DNA of 26,864 bases from contig DGTU01000076.1 in assembly GCA_002394465.1 (NCBI GenBank), forward strand, positions 1 to 26,864, read 5' to 3'. Each line of letters starts with the position of its first letter. Positions within the stretch are counted from its first letter, which is position 1. Origin of the DNA: Treponema sp. UBA4328 (GTDB lineage Bacteria > Spirochaetota > Spirochaetia > Treponematales > Treponemataceae). A program made the translations under genes and the position numbers. The notes under the pieces are model-generated. The model was not told the DNA's origin. It saw only the letters and a program-made list of their open reading frames with translations, and ran no database searches. This document shows, one piece after another, positions 7,027 through 14,998 of this stretch.

Positions 7027-9195
7027 TTATTTTGAAATGCATTTAAGGGCAAGAACGCTTACATCGTCATCAAGGCCTTTGTTTATGAAGCCTGTGAGCG
7101 AGTTGAATGAGTTGAGTGCAATCTTTGATGCACTCTGGGCCGTACTTTCTGCGATTGATTTCTGGATGCGTTCCTTTCCGAATTTTTCACCGTGCTGGTT
7201 GCGTGAGTCGATAAGACCGTCAGTGCAGGCTACGAGGATGTCTCCCGGGCTCATCTTTACTTTCTTAACCTTGATGTAAGGTGTGATTTCCTTGACGAAT
7301 CCGAGAATGTGGCCTTCACCCTGAATTTCCATGACGTTGTTGTAAACCTTTGTGTAGAGGAACAGTGACGGAACGCCGCAGTTTATGTAGTAAACCGTGT
7401 TGTCAGTAAAATCAATGAGACCGAATATTCCTTCAAAGAAGGTTCCCTTCGGAAGCTGGGTTCTTACGAAGTTGTTTACGCGTTCTACAAGCAGCTTGAA
7501 ATCCTTTGTTTCCGTAAGGAAGGTACGGATGATCGATTTACAGATGACCATACTCATACTTGCTGCGATACCCTTGCCGGAAAGATCGCCCATTACAAAA
7601 ATATGGCGTTCTGCAGTCAGCCTGATCAGGTCAACGAATTCACCACCGATATTGTGTGCGTGAACCATTATGTGGCCGACATCAATTTTCGGACTCTTGA
7701 TCTGATCCATGTTGCCCTGAATTGAACTGATAATCTGTTCAGACATGCGGATTTCGCGGTTAATCGTACCGACGACCTGCCTGTTACCGATGTTTTTCAT
7801 GTAATAACCGAATACGAAGAAGTATGAATAAAGCTTTGTAAATACTTCGTAGTCGTAATCCGTAAATACGTTTCCACCCGCTTTTTTGCCGAGAAGAATT
7901 GCCGAGATGATGTGACGGCCTTCTGTGAGAAATATTATTGCATCGGCTTCAGTCCTGTCAAAGAGATCCTGAAGGGCTTTCTGGTCCATTGTGTAGTAAA
8001 CACCGCTTTCTACGTAGCTCTTGAAAACAATCTGTTTGTTCTGGTTGAGAAGGTTATCGATGATTTTTGTGTTTACGTCGAGGCGGATTTTTTCCATTTC
8101 ATCATTGTCATAAATTGATTCAAGGAGTTCATCCTGTGTTTCTACGAGAACGCGCATGCTCTGGGTTCCAAGGTGTTCCTGGAAGATAAGGCGCATTGTT
8201 TCGAGAATGAGTTCAGGTTCGCCCGTATAGTCCATGCCTGAAAGTGCATCTTCGAGACCGGAAGCGTACAGGGTAGTGCGGAATGTATTCCTGCGCTTGA
8301 AAATCTTTGTCGTCTGATATGAAACGGTTACTGCAAGTGTAATTATTATGAAAAGGAAAAAATAGAATTTAAGCGGCTCTTCTGCATGCAGTGTCCAGAG
8401 GTCCGGGAATACGTATCCGATGAAAACTGCCGGAATCAGATAGCAGATTGAGAAGGTAATGAAAATACCGAGCGTTGAAAATGCATCGTAAATGATCTTC
8501 TGAACTGCAGTACGTACGATGATGATCTGGCCGACGGCGAATGCAACGGCTGCAAACGTGATGAACATCGGAACGCGGTGGCTTGCAACGATAAGGATGT
8601 ACAGGGATCCCCATGAACACAGGCCGGCAAGCAGGTTCATTATTGCTTTCTGGTGGTCGAGTCGTGATTTTTTGTTTTCGGCACGCAGAAGCATTATGAT
8701 TATCGAAAGGAAAGGAATGCCGAAGAGGTAGCATGCCTTGAAAAGATCATACCAGTTGTACGGGAAGAAGTTCGTGAGGTTCCCGGTGAAAATAGGGTCA
8801 GCAATTACGCTTATTCCAAGATAGTCGCTTATTACGACGCCGTCGATGTGAACGAACATAATCTGCAGAAGGAAAGCAAAAAGAATGATTTCAATAAGGC
8901 GCAGTGATTTCGGACGGTTATACGACGGGAACATTATCATGTAGAAACTGAATTCGAGGCTGTAGAGTCCGAATGCAATGAACAGAAGTCGTCCCATGAA
9001 CAGAATTACGTTTGCCCTGGCACCTGCATAGGTCAGTGCAATTGTGAGCATCATTGAAAATGCTGCAAAGGCGAGGAGATAATCGAGGATGTTCAGCGGG
9101 TTGCGGTCAATCTGATATTCAATTTTTCTGTTTGTCCAGCCTGCCAGACCGAGCATGACTGTTGCAATTGCCAAATTAAGAACTATATAAATCAT
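7027..9195 (-). CDS. Polytopic membrane SpoIIE-family PP2C phosphatase
   Basis: 722 aa. The N-terminal half (about 1-300) holds roughly eight or nine hydrophobic helices, resembling 7TM/histidine-kinase-like input regions. Residues about 315-480 look like a degenerate GAF-type linker. A SpoIIE PP2C domain occupies about 490-722. Metal-site motifs seen: IGGEFVD (Glu519), GDLSGKG (Asp537), CTDGLID and DDDVSVLAL. The 18-residue spacing of positions 519 and 537 matches the first two metal aspartates of B. subtilis SpoIIE (610/628), but the first is Glu here instead of the usual Asp; the codon is GAA. The gene starts 3 nt after the stop of the other phosphatase, with AGGGG as ribosome-binding site. 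The likely role is dephosphorylating the adjacent STAS protein in response to a membrane or envelope signal. Activity is uncertain because of the substitution. Confidence 0.88.
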   Translation of the reverse strand: MIYIVLNLAIATVMLGLAGWTNRKIEYQIDRNPLNILDYLLAFAAFSMMLTIALTYAGARANVILFMGRLLFIAFGLYSLEFSFYMIMFPSYNRPKSLRLIEIILFAFLLQIMFVHIDGVVISDYLGISVIADPIFTGNLTNFFPYNWYDLFKACYLFGIPFLSIIIMLLRAENKKSRLDHQKAIMNLLAGLCSWGSLYILIVASHRVPMFITFAAVAFAVGQIIIVRTAVQKIIYDAFSTLGIFITFSICYLIPAVFIGYVFPDLWTLHAEEPLKFYFFLFIIITLAVTVSYQTTKIFKRRNTFRTTLYASGLEDALSGMDYTGEPELILETMRLIFQEHLGTQSMRVLVETQDELLESIYDNDEMEKIRLDVNTKIIDNLLNQNKQIVFKSYVESGVYYTMDQKALQDLFDRTEADAIIFLTEGRHIISAILLGKKAGGNVFTDYDYEVFTKLYSYFFVFGYYMKNIGNRQVVGTINREIRMSEQIISSIQGNMDQIKSPKIDVGHIMVHAHNIGGEFVDLIRLTAERHIFVMGDLSGKGIAASMSMVICKSIIRTFLTETKDFKLLVERVNNFVRTQLPKGTFFEGIFGLIDFTDNTVYYINCGVPSLFLYTKVYNNVMEIQGEGHILGFVKEITPYIKVKKVKMSPGDILVACTDGLIDSRNQHGEKFGKERIQKSIAESTAQSASKIALNSFNSLTGFINKGLDDDVSVLALKCISK

Positions 9196-9198
9196 GAT

Positions 9199-10605
9199 TT
9201 ACCCCTGAATCTTTGCAACGAGCATTGTAACATCGTCCCTGAGTTTTTTATTTCCGTTGTAGTCTATTACAAGTTCAACAATATCTTCGATGAAGTCCTG
9301 CGGATCCTTGCCGGCATTCTGCTTGATTGTATCCGTGTAGTATTCGGTATCACCAAGTTCTATGCCTTCGTCGTTCATAACTTCCGAAACACCGTCTGAA
9401 GCCATGAGGATAAGGTCGCCGGAGAAAAGCCTCTGTTCTGCAATCTGAATGTCATCGAGAGGAATGATTCCTACAATCGAGCAGTTTGATGAAAGAGGCT
9501 TGATGCGGTATCCGTTAGGTGAACGGGTAACGATAATCGGATCTGACATTGAAGCGTTGATGTAGCGCAGGGTCATTTTCTGAGTGTCGAGGATACCCAT
9601 GAAAAGAACCGTATATTTATCCTGCATGCTCATGTTTTTGATTGCCTTGTCTATGGCATTGAGCGTGCCGACGAGATCTTCCTTGTTTTCGCGGATTTTT
9701 ACCGTGTTAAGTACAAGTCCCATTACGAGGGCTGCGGCCATACCTTTTCCAGATACGTCACCGAGCATAATGAACGTCTTGTGTTCGTCAATCGGAAGAA
9801 CCGTATAATAGTCACCGGAAACGTTGATGAGCGGTCTGAAGTAAGCACCGAATTTTACTTTTGGAACTTCAGGCATTACCTGCGGAAGGAAGGAACGCTG
9901 TGTCTGTGCCAGGGTTTCCCATTCCTTTGAAAGTTCAGAAATTTCCGAAAGGTTTGAAATGATGTTTGCCCTTGCCTGAAAGCGTGAGAATTCGTCAAGA
10001 AGACGGCCGTAAATTTCGTTGTCAAAGAGGTGCGTGTAGCGGCAGAGAACGAAAAGATGCTGGGAATCCGTACTCAGGAAGAATCCGCGTGCACGTTCAG
10101 ATTTTGATGAAATACCGAAGTTATTGTCCAGATAGAAATATCCCTCCGGCCAGTCTGCTGGATATGAATGTGCGAGCTTGTCTATGGTTTCCTGACTGCT
10201 TGTCAGGCGGTTAGGGCTGTTGTAACGTACGAAGTCTGTCTTGCTGTCGATGTAAAGAACTGAGCAGTCAGCTTCTTCTTCAAGAATTGATGAAATTGCG
10301 TTGTAGAAATCTTCAAGAGAATAACTGAAACGTATTCTGTCTATGAAGCGGGAAAGAAATGCTGTTTCCCGGGAGTTCAGTGATTTTTTTTCGATTGACT
10401 GCCTGATGGTCGTGTAAATCGTAGAGCCGACGAGAGCAAGCATGCAGAAAAGTACGGCAGCTACGGTAATCGTAAAGAAGTTTGAATGTTCCGAAAAGTC
10501 ATTCGGTTTTGTCTGAGGAACCAGAAAAACAGCAAGGAAGGTAAAAATCAGTCCAATAAGTACATAAACTGAAATAAGTGCGGTTCGACGTTTTGATTTA
10601 TACAT
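9199..10605 (-). CDS. Membrane-anchored SpoIIE-family PP2C phosphatase
   Basis: 468 aa. Two N-terminal TM helices (about 10-30 and 42-64) enclose only a short loop, so there is little periplasmic sensor. A GAF-like region (about 80-200) and a short coiled segment (about 210-240) precede the SpoIIE PP2C domain (about 240-468). The metal aspartates are intact: Asp265 (VSGDYYT), Asp283 (LGDVSGKGMAAAL), MASDGVSEV and LRDDVTMLVAKI. It should act on a phospho-STAS protein, most likely the one encoded two genes downstream. It is the first gene of the leftward operon, with a ribosome-binding site AGAGAGG 5 nt before the ATG. The sequence cannot show whether the two phosphatases answer different signals or act as a pair. 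Confidence 0.9.
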   Translation of the reverse strand: MYKSKRRTALISVYVLIGLIFTFLAVFLVPQTKPNDFSEHSNFFTITVAAVLFCMLALVGSTIYTTIRQSIEKKSLNSRETAFLSRFIDRIRFSYSLEDFYNAISSILEEEADCSVLYIDSKTDFVRYNSPNRLTSSQETIDKLAHSYPADWPEGYFYLDNNFGISSKSERARGFFLSTDSQHLFVLCRYTHLFDNEIYGRLLDEFSRFQARANIISNLSEISELSKEWETLAQTQRSFLPQVMPEVPKVKFGAYFRPLINVSGDYYTVLPIDEHKTFIMLGDVSGKGMAAALVMGLVLNTVKIRENKEDLVGTLNAIDKAIKNMSMQDKYTVLFMGILDTQKMTLRYINASMSDPIIVTRSPNGYRIKPLSSNCSIVGIIPLDDIQIAEQRLFSGDLILMASDGVSEVMNDEGIELGDTEYYTDTIKQNAGKDPQDFIEDIVELVIDYNGNKKLRDDVTMLVAKIQG

Positions 10606-10714
10606 AATTACCTCTCTGGTACAGTCTCGTTAATATTATCGGCATAAATACGCCGTAATTAAACCCTTATTTTTGTGCTGAAAGAATTATCGGTTAATAT
10701 ATTTTAAGTTAAAC

Positions 10715-10742
10715 TTGTGAATTTCTCAATTCGTGATACCAT
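10715..10742 (+). promoter_or_regulatory. Candidate nudC promoter (leaderless type)
   Basis: TTGTGA, a 16-nt spacer, then TACCAT. The -10 box ends 6 nt before the nudC ATG and there is no Shine-Dalgarno sequence. The -35 region TTGTGAATTTCTCAATT is nearly repeated in front of the gene at 24337 (15 of 17 bases). Confidence 0.4.
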
Positions 10743-10748
10743 AAAATC

Positions 10749-11543
10749 ATGCCGATGATTTCAAATATTCACGATAATTCTCCGGAGTTCCGTTTTATAC
10801 TGCACGAGAACAATATAGTCCTGCAGAACGGAAATCTCCCTGATGAACAGGTTCTGAGAAAGTGCCTCATGATGAATGCGGCCAGTGACTGGTTTGCAGA
10901 AAAAGAACTCGGATATGCAGCCCTTTCCCTTGAAGATGAAAGTCCGCTTCCGGCAGGCTGTGAAGAAGTCCCCCTGAGGCAGTTTTTCTTTGAAAACAGC
11001 GGGGATGAAAGAATCGCTGGGTTAAGTGCAAGGGCTAAAACCCTTTTTGCATTCAGACGGGACAAGAGGTTCTGTTCAAGATGCGGCGGCCAGCTCAATG
11101 ATGACAGAAAATTTACGGCAAGATACTGCGTTAAGTGCAGAAAGCTCTATTTTCCGCAGCTTGAACCTGCAGTAATCGTTGTCGTAAGAAAAGATGATGA
11201 AATTCTTCTTGCAAATCACCTTAACAGAAATGACGGTGTGTATTCGTGCATTGCAGGATTCGTCGAAGCCGGGGAGAGTGCAGAACATGCCGTTCACCGG
11301 GAAGTCCTTGAAGAAACCGGAATTAAAGTCAAAAATCTCCGCTATATAAAAAGTCAGGCATGGCCTTTCCCGGATCAGCTTATGCTGGGGTTCATGTGTG
11401 AATATGAAAGCGGTGAAATAAAGGTTCAGCAGGATGAACTTCGTTCTGCCGGATGGTTCAGTAAAAATCAGCTCCCGAAAATTCCTTCTCCGGGAAGCGT
11501 TGCATACAGCCTCATAAACGAAGCCCTGAATATGGAAGCTTAA
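10749..11543 (+). CDS. nudC: NudC-type NAD(H) pyrophosphatase / RNA deNADding Nudix hydrolase
   Basis: 264 aa, typical of NudC. After a divergent N-terminal domain comes the zinc ribbon Cys109, Cys112, Cys127 and Cys130 (CSRCGG...YCVKC), the strand FPQLEPAVIVVV, then the Nudix box GX5EX7REUXEEXGU starting at Gly170 (GFVEAGES...REVLEETGI). The NADH-specificity motif SQPWPFPxS is present as SQAWPFPDQ at about 201-209, with Pro to Ala and Ser to Gln changes. The family cleaves NAD(H) to NMN(H) and AMP and can remove NAD caps from RNA. The gene begins a rightward run with the S1-domain gene and aroC. Its start lacks a Shine-Dalgarno sequence and sits just after a putative -10 box. Confidence 0.92.
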   Translation: MPMISNIHDNSPEFRFILHENNIVLQNGNLPDEQVLRKCLMMNAASDWFAEKELGYAALSLEDESPLPAGCEEVPLRQFFFENSGDERIAGLSARAKTLFAFRRDKRFCSRCGGQLNDDRKFTARYCVKCRKLYFPQLEPAVIVVVRKDDEILLANHLNRNDGVYSCIAGFVEAGESAEHAVHREVLEETGIKVKNLRYIKSQAWPFPDQLMLGFMCEYESGEIKVQQDELRSAGWFSKNQLPKIPSPGSVAYSLINEALNMEA

Positions 11544-11629
11544 TTTCCGTACGGTTTAAAAGATTTTCATTTTATGATAATGTTTCACTCATAATTTAAA
11601 GTTTTACACTTTATATCAGGAGTACATAA

Positions 11630-12736
11630 ATGGAAATGTTTGAAATCGGTGAAGAAATTGAAACAACTGTAGTTCAGGTTTCAGGGGACTGCGTTTTTAT
11701 AGATCTGGGATTAAAAAGCGAAGGTTTTGTTGATAAGGCTGAATTTTGTGATGATGAAGGAAACTGCTCCGTAAAAGAGGGCGATAAGATAAAGGTTTTC
11801 TATACCGGAAGCCGCCGCGATGAAATGCATTTTACGACTAAGCTTAAGGGCGAAAATGCCGGAAACGAACTTCTTGAGCGTGCATTTGAGACAGGACTCC
11901 CGGTTGAAGGTCATGTCGAAAAAGAAATTAAGGGCGGATTTGAAGTAAAAATCGGTGAGGCAAGGGCATTCTGTCCGTACAGCCAGATGGGCTATAAGAA
12001 CCGCCTTGAGCCTTCAGAGTATACCGGCCGTACGATGTCTTTCATTATTACCGAATACAAAAATGAAGGCAAAAACATAATCGTTTCAAACAGGCGCCTT
12101 GAAGAAAAGGCAGAAGAAAAAAAAGTTCAGCAGTTAAGCGAAGAACTTTCTGTCGGAACAGTCGTCGAAGGAACGGTAAAATCAATTCAGTCTTACGGCG
12201 CATTTGTTGATATAAGCGGATTCCAGGCCCTTCTTCCTGTTTCAGAAATTTCACACGAAAGGGTCAGCGACGTTTCTAAAGTTCTCTCTGAAGGTCAGCG
12301 CATAAAGGCTAAGGTTATCCGTGCAGAATGGAATGAAAGCCGTCCTGACCGTTCAAAAGTAAGCATCAGCATGAAGGAACTTGAAGAAGATCCGTGGAAT
12401 GAGGCTGCTTCAAAACTTAAGGCCGGCCAGAAGATTTCCGGAAAAATCGTCCGCATTGCAGGCTTCGGTGTTTTTGTAAACCTCCTGCCTGGAATCGACG
12501 GTCTCGTTCATATTTCACAGATCGAAGGAATAAGTGCATCAACTAACCTTGCAAAGAAATTCAATATAGGCGATACACTTGATGTTGTCATTCAGAAAAT
12601 TGATGCAGGCGAAAAACGCATCAGCCTTTCTCCGGCAAGTTCGGTAGAGCAGGATAATGATGCTGCACGTTACATGGCTTCACAGGAAGATGACGGTGAA
12701 AGTTACAATCCTTTTGCCGCACTGCTTAAAAAATAA
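11630..12736 (+). CDS. Four-S1-domain RNA-binding protein (ribosomal protein S1-like)
   Basis: 368 aa, built almost entirely of S1 (OB-fold) domains at about 4-72, 87-155, 173-248 and 263-337, plus an acidic tail (QDNDAARYMASQEDDGES). The last two are the most canonical: GTVKSIQSYGAFVDISGFQALLPVSEIS and GKIVRIAGFGVFVNLLPGIDGLVHISQI regions. It is shorter than six-domain ribosomal S1. It probably binds single-stranded RNA and may help translation initiation or RNA turnover, but it could be a paralogue of a full S1 encoded elsewhere, so no gene symbol is given. The start has a clear Shine-Dalgarno AGGAG 7 nt upstream, unlike nearby leaderless-looking starts. aroC follows after 18 nt. Confidence 0.87.
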   Translation: MEMFEIGEEIETTVVQVSGDCVFIDLGLKSEGFVDKAEFCDDEGNCSVKEGDKIKVFYTGSRRDEMHFTTKLKGENAGNELLERAFETGLPVEGHVEKEIKGGFEVKIGEARAFCPYSQMGYKNRLEPSEYTGRTMSFIITEYKNEGKNIIVSNRRLEEKAEEKKVQQLSEELSVGTVVEGTVKSIQSYGAFVDISGFQALLPVSEISHERVSDVSKVLSEGQRIKAKVIRAEWNESRPDRSKVSISMKELEEDPWNEAASKLKAGQKISGKIVRIAGFGVFVNLLPGIDGLVHISQIEGISASTNLAKKFNIGDTLDVVIQKIDAGEKRISLSPASSVEQDNDAARYMASQEDDGESYNPFAALLKK

Positions 12737-12754
12737 TTTTCAGGACTGCAGTAT

Positions 12755-13861
12755 ATGAGCGGAAATACATACGGAAAAATCTTTAAGGTAACGACTTTCG
12801 GCGAAAGCCACGGAAATGCACTCGGATGCGTCGTTGACGGAATTCCTGCAGGAATAATGATTGACGAAGCTGCTGTTCAGGCAGCGCTCGACAGAAGGCG
12901 TCCCGGACAGAGTGCAGGAGGAAAGCTTAATTCTTCCGTTACCGCCCGTAAAGAGGATGATAAGGCTCAGTTCTTAAGCGGCATTTTTGAAGGAAAAAGT
13001 GAAGGAACTCCAGTTGCAGTCGTAATTGCAAATACAAGCCAGCACTCAAAGGATTACGGAAACCTCGCAAATACTTTCCGCCCTGGACATGCAGATTACG
13101 CATACTATGCAAAATACGGTTTCAGGGATTACCGCGGGGGAGGGCGTGCAAGCGGCCGTGAAACAGCAGCCCGTGTTGCTGCCGGAGAACTTGCACTTCA
13201 GGTCATTCATTCGATTGTTCCGGGGGTAAAAGTTACTGCATATACAGAAAGGGCTGCAGGCATAAGCGTTGAAAAAATCGACTTTTCTCATATAGAACAG
13301 AATTCCCTTCGCGCCTGTGACAATGAAGCGGCTGAACGGATGGACAGTGCAATTCAGGAGCTGCGCAGAAACGGAGACAGTGCCGGCGGAATAGTTGCCT
13401 GCCGTGTTACGGGGCTTCCTGCAGGACTGGGTGAATGCGTATTCGATAAACTCGATGCTGAACTTGCTAAGGCAATCGTAAGTATCGGTGCCGTAAAAGG
13501 TATTGAATTCGGTGCAGGTTTTGGCTGTGCAGATCTTACCGGAAGTACGGATAATGATGCCATGCGCGTTTCAAAAGACGGAAAAGTTAGTTTTGAATCA
13601 AATAATGCCGGCGGAATTACAGGCGGAATCTCGAACGGAAATGACGTCTTTTTCAGGGTTGCAGTAAAGCCTGTTCCGAGCATTTTTAAGAGCCAGAAGA
13701 CAGTCTGTGCAGATGCTGAAGGTAACTTTTCTGACTGTGATCTTGTAATCGAAGGGCGGCATGACGTATGCCTCTGTCCGAGAATCGTTCCCGTGATAGA
13801 AGCCATGACACAGATAGTCATTGCAGACCTCCTGCTTCAGAATAAAACTTCACGTATATAA
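12755..13861 (+). CDS. aroC: Chorismate synthase
   Basis: 368 aa, full length. Family signatures are all visible: FGESHG (His19) near the N-terminus, RRRPGQSAGG, FRPGHADY, the FMN-site stretch YRGGGRASGRETAARVAAG, NNAGGITGGISNG and the C-terminal GRHDVCLCPRIVPV. It converts 5-enolpyruvylshikimate-3-phosphate to chorismate using reduced FMN, the last step of the shikimate pathway in the cytoplasm. The start has an AGGA ribosome-binding site and lies 18 nt after the S1-domain gene, so the two are probably cotranscribed; no other shikimate gene is in the window. A strong bidirectional terminator follows the stop at once. Confidence 0.97.
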   Translation: MSGNTYGKIFKVTTFGESHGNALGCVVDGIPAGIMIDEAAVQAALDRRRPGQSAGGKLNSSVTARKEDDKAQFLSGIFEGKSEGTPVAVVIANTSQHSKDYGNLANTFRPGHADYAYYAKYGFRDYRGGGRASGRETAARVAAGELALQVIHSIVPGVKVTAYTERAAGISVEKIDFSHIEQNSLRACDNEAAERMDSAIQELRRNGDSAGGIVACRVTGLPAGLGECVFDKLDAELAKAIVSIGAVKGIEFGAGFGCADLTGSTDNDAMRVSKDGKVSFESNNAGGITGGISNGNDVFFRVAVKPVPSIFKSQKTVCADAEGNFSDCDLVIEGRHDVCLCPRIVPVIEAMTQIVIADLLLQNKTSRI

Positions 13862-13898
13862 AAAAAGGCCGCCTGCTGAACAGACGGCCTTTATGCTT
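13861..13898. terminator. Bidirectional terminator between aroC and the TrpX-like gene
   Basis: The stem AAAGGCCG/CGGCCTTT is extended by CTG/CAG past one mismatch, with a 5-nt loop. An A-run on the left gives the T-tract for leftward transcription, and TTTATGCTTTTT on the right serves aroC. Each of the two convergent genes ends within about 15 nt of it. Confidence 0.85.
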
Positions 13899-13906
13899 TT
13901 TAAGGC

Positions 13907-14857
13907 TTATTTAGATTCCGGCAATGTCAGACCAAGATAAGCTGCTTTTTCAGGATTAGAAGTGATTGTAAATTCTTTCTGATACTGGATTGGCATTTCT
14001 GCAGGTTTCTTTTCGCCCTTGAGGATCTCAACGGCCATTGCTGCAGTCTGCTTTCCGAGTTCATAGTAGTTGATTCCGACGGTGATGAGTCCGCCGCTCT
14101 TAACCATTCCTTCTTCAGCTACGAATACAGGAATCTTGTTTTCATCAGCAACCATTGCAACTGTTGCCATGCTTGCAGCGATTTTGTTATCTGTAGGAGT
14201 GTAGAGTGCATCAACTTTTCCTACGAGGCTCTGTACAACCTGCTGGATTTCGTTTGTGTTTGAAATTGAAGCTTCGATGTATTTAAGTCCCTGTTCTTCG
14301 CATGCTTTTTTAGCAGTAGCAATCTGGATAACAGAGTTGTCTTCATCTGAACTGTAGATAAGTCCTACGGTTTTTGCAGCAGGAAGAATAGTTTTGAGAA
14401 GTTCGATCTGTTCTCTAACAGGTGTATCATCGCTTGTACCTGTTACGTTTGTTCCAGGCATTTCATTTGAAAGAACGAGTTTTGCTTTGGCAGGATCTGT
14501 TACTGAAGAAATAACTACAGGGATATCCTGTGTCTTGTTAGCAACTGCCTGAGCAGCCGGAGTAGCAATTGCAAAAATAAGGTCTACTTTATCGTTTACG
14601 AATTTGTCAGCAATCTGGTTGCAGTTAGCAGCATCTGCCTGTGCATCCTGAAGGTCGATGGTGATGTTCTGGCCGTCAACATATCCGGCTTCTGCAAGAC
14701 CGTCCCTGAAGCCTTCAAAGTTTGAATCGAGGGCGTTAAAACTGCCGTACTTGAGAACACCGATTTTAATTTTAGTGTCATCTGATTTTTTGCTGCAGCC
14801 TGTAAGGCACAAGCCTGCTGCAACAAGACCGATAATTACAGAAGTAATTTTTTTCAT
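13907..14857 (-). CDS. ABC substrate-binding lipoprotein (ABC_sub_bind / TrpX-like), stand-alone
   Basis: 316 aa. The lipoprotein signal peptide ends CLTG-Cys21. The mature sequence is of the ABC_sub_bind (TrpX/YtnX-like) family: KIGVLKYGSFNALDSNFEGF, GLAEAGYVDGQNITID, DLIFAIATPAAQA, PVVISSVTDPAKA, NVTGTSDDTPVREQIELL, GLIYSSDEDNS, ALYTPTDN and VGINYYELGKQTAAMAVEILKGE. Related TrpX proteins are linked to tryptophan uptake with the TrpY permease and TrpZ ATPase. Here terminators lie on both sides and no permease or ATPase is adjacent, so any transporter must be encoded elsewhere. A ribosome-binding site GTGAGGA lies upstream, and TATAAT (complement of 14901-14906) could be its -10. Neighbouring aroC feeds aromatic amino acid synthesis, but it converges and is not cotranscribed; a tryptophan link is a guess. 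Confidence 0.88.
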   Translation of the reverse strand: MKKITSVIIGLVAAGLCLTGCSKKSDDTKIKIGVLKYGSFNALDSNFEGFRDGLAEAGYVDGQNITIDLQDAQADAANCNQIADKFVNDKVDLIFAIATPAAQAVANKTQDIPVVISSVTDPAKAKLVLSNEMPGTNVTGTSDDTPVREQIELLKTILPAAKTVGLIYSSDEDNSVIQIATAKKACEEQGLKYIEASISNTNEIQQVVQSLVGKVDALYTPTDNKIAASMATVAMVADENKIPVFVAEEGMVKSGGLITVGINYYELGKQTAAMAVEILKGEKKPAEMPIQYQKEFTITSNPEKAAYLGLTLPESK

Positions 14858-14943
14858 ATTTTCCTCACTTTAATAATAAAAGTACTACCATTGTAAACCC
14901 ATTATAAAAGCTTAGTCAAATATCAGGACGGTTGTTTTTAAAA

Positions 14944-14981
14944 CAAAAAAGGCTGCCCGGTACAAAAGTTCCGGACAGCCC
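14944..14981 (-). terminator. Terminator of the outer-membrane (PorV/OmpA) operon
   Basis: On the reverse strand the hairpin GGCTG-CCGG/CCGG-CAGCC with a single unpaired base on each arm and a 10-nt loop is followed by a T-run (complement of 14944-14950). It lies just past the stop of the OmpA-like gene and about 85 nt before the start of the TrpX-like gene. Confidence 0.8.
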
Positions 14982-14998
14982 GTTATCAGCGCTGTTTA

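Noticed and set aside
13354..13821. 155-aa ORF antisense to aroC
   Set aside because: It lies wholly within the conserved chorismate synthase gene on the other strand, with no ribosome-binding site and no recognisable domain.
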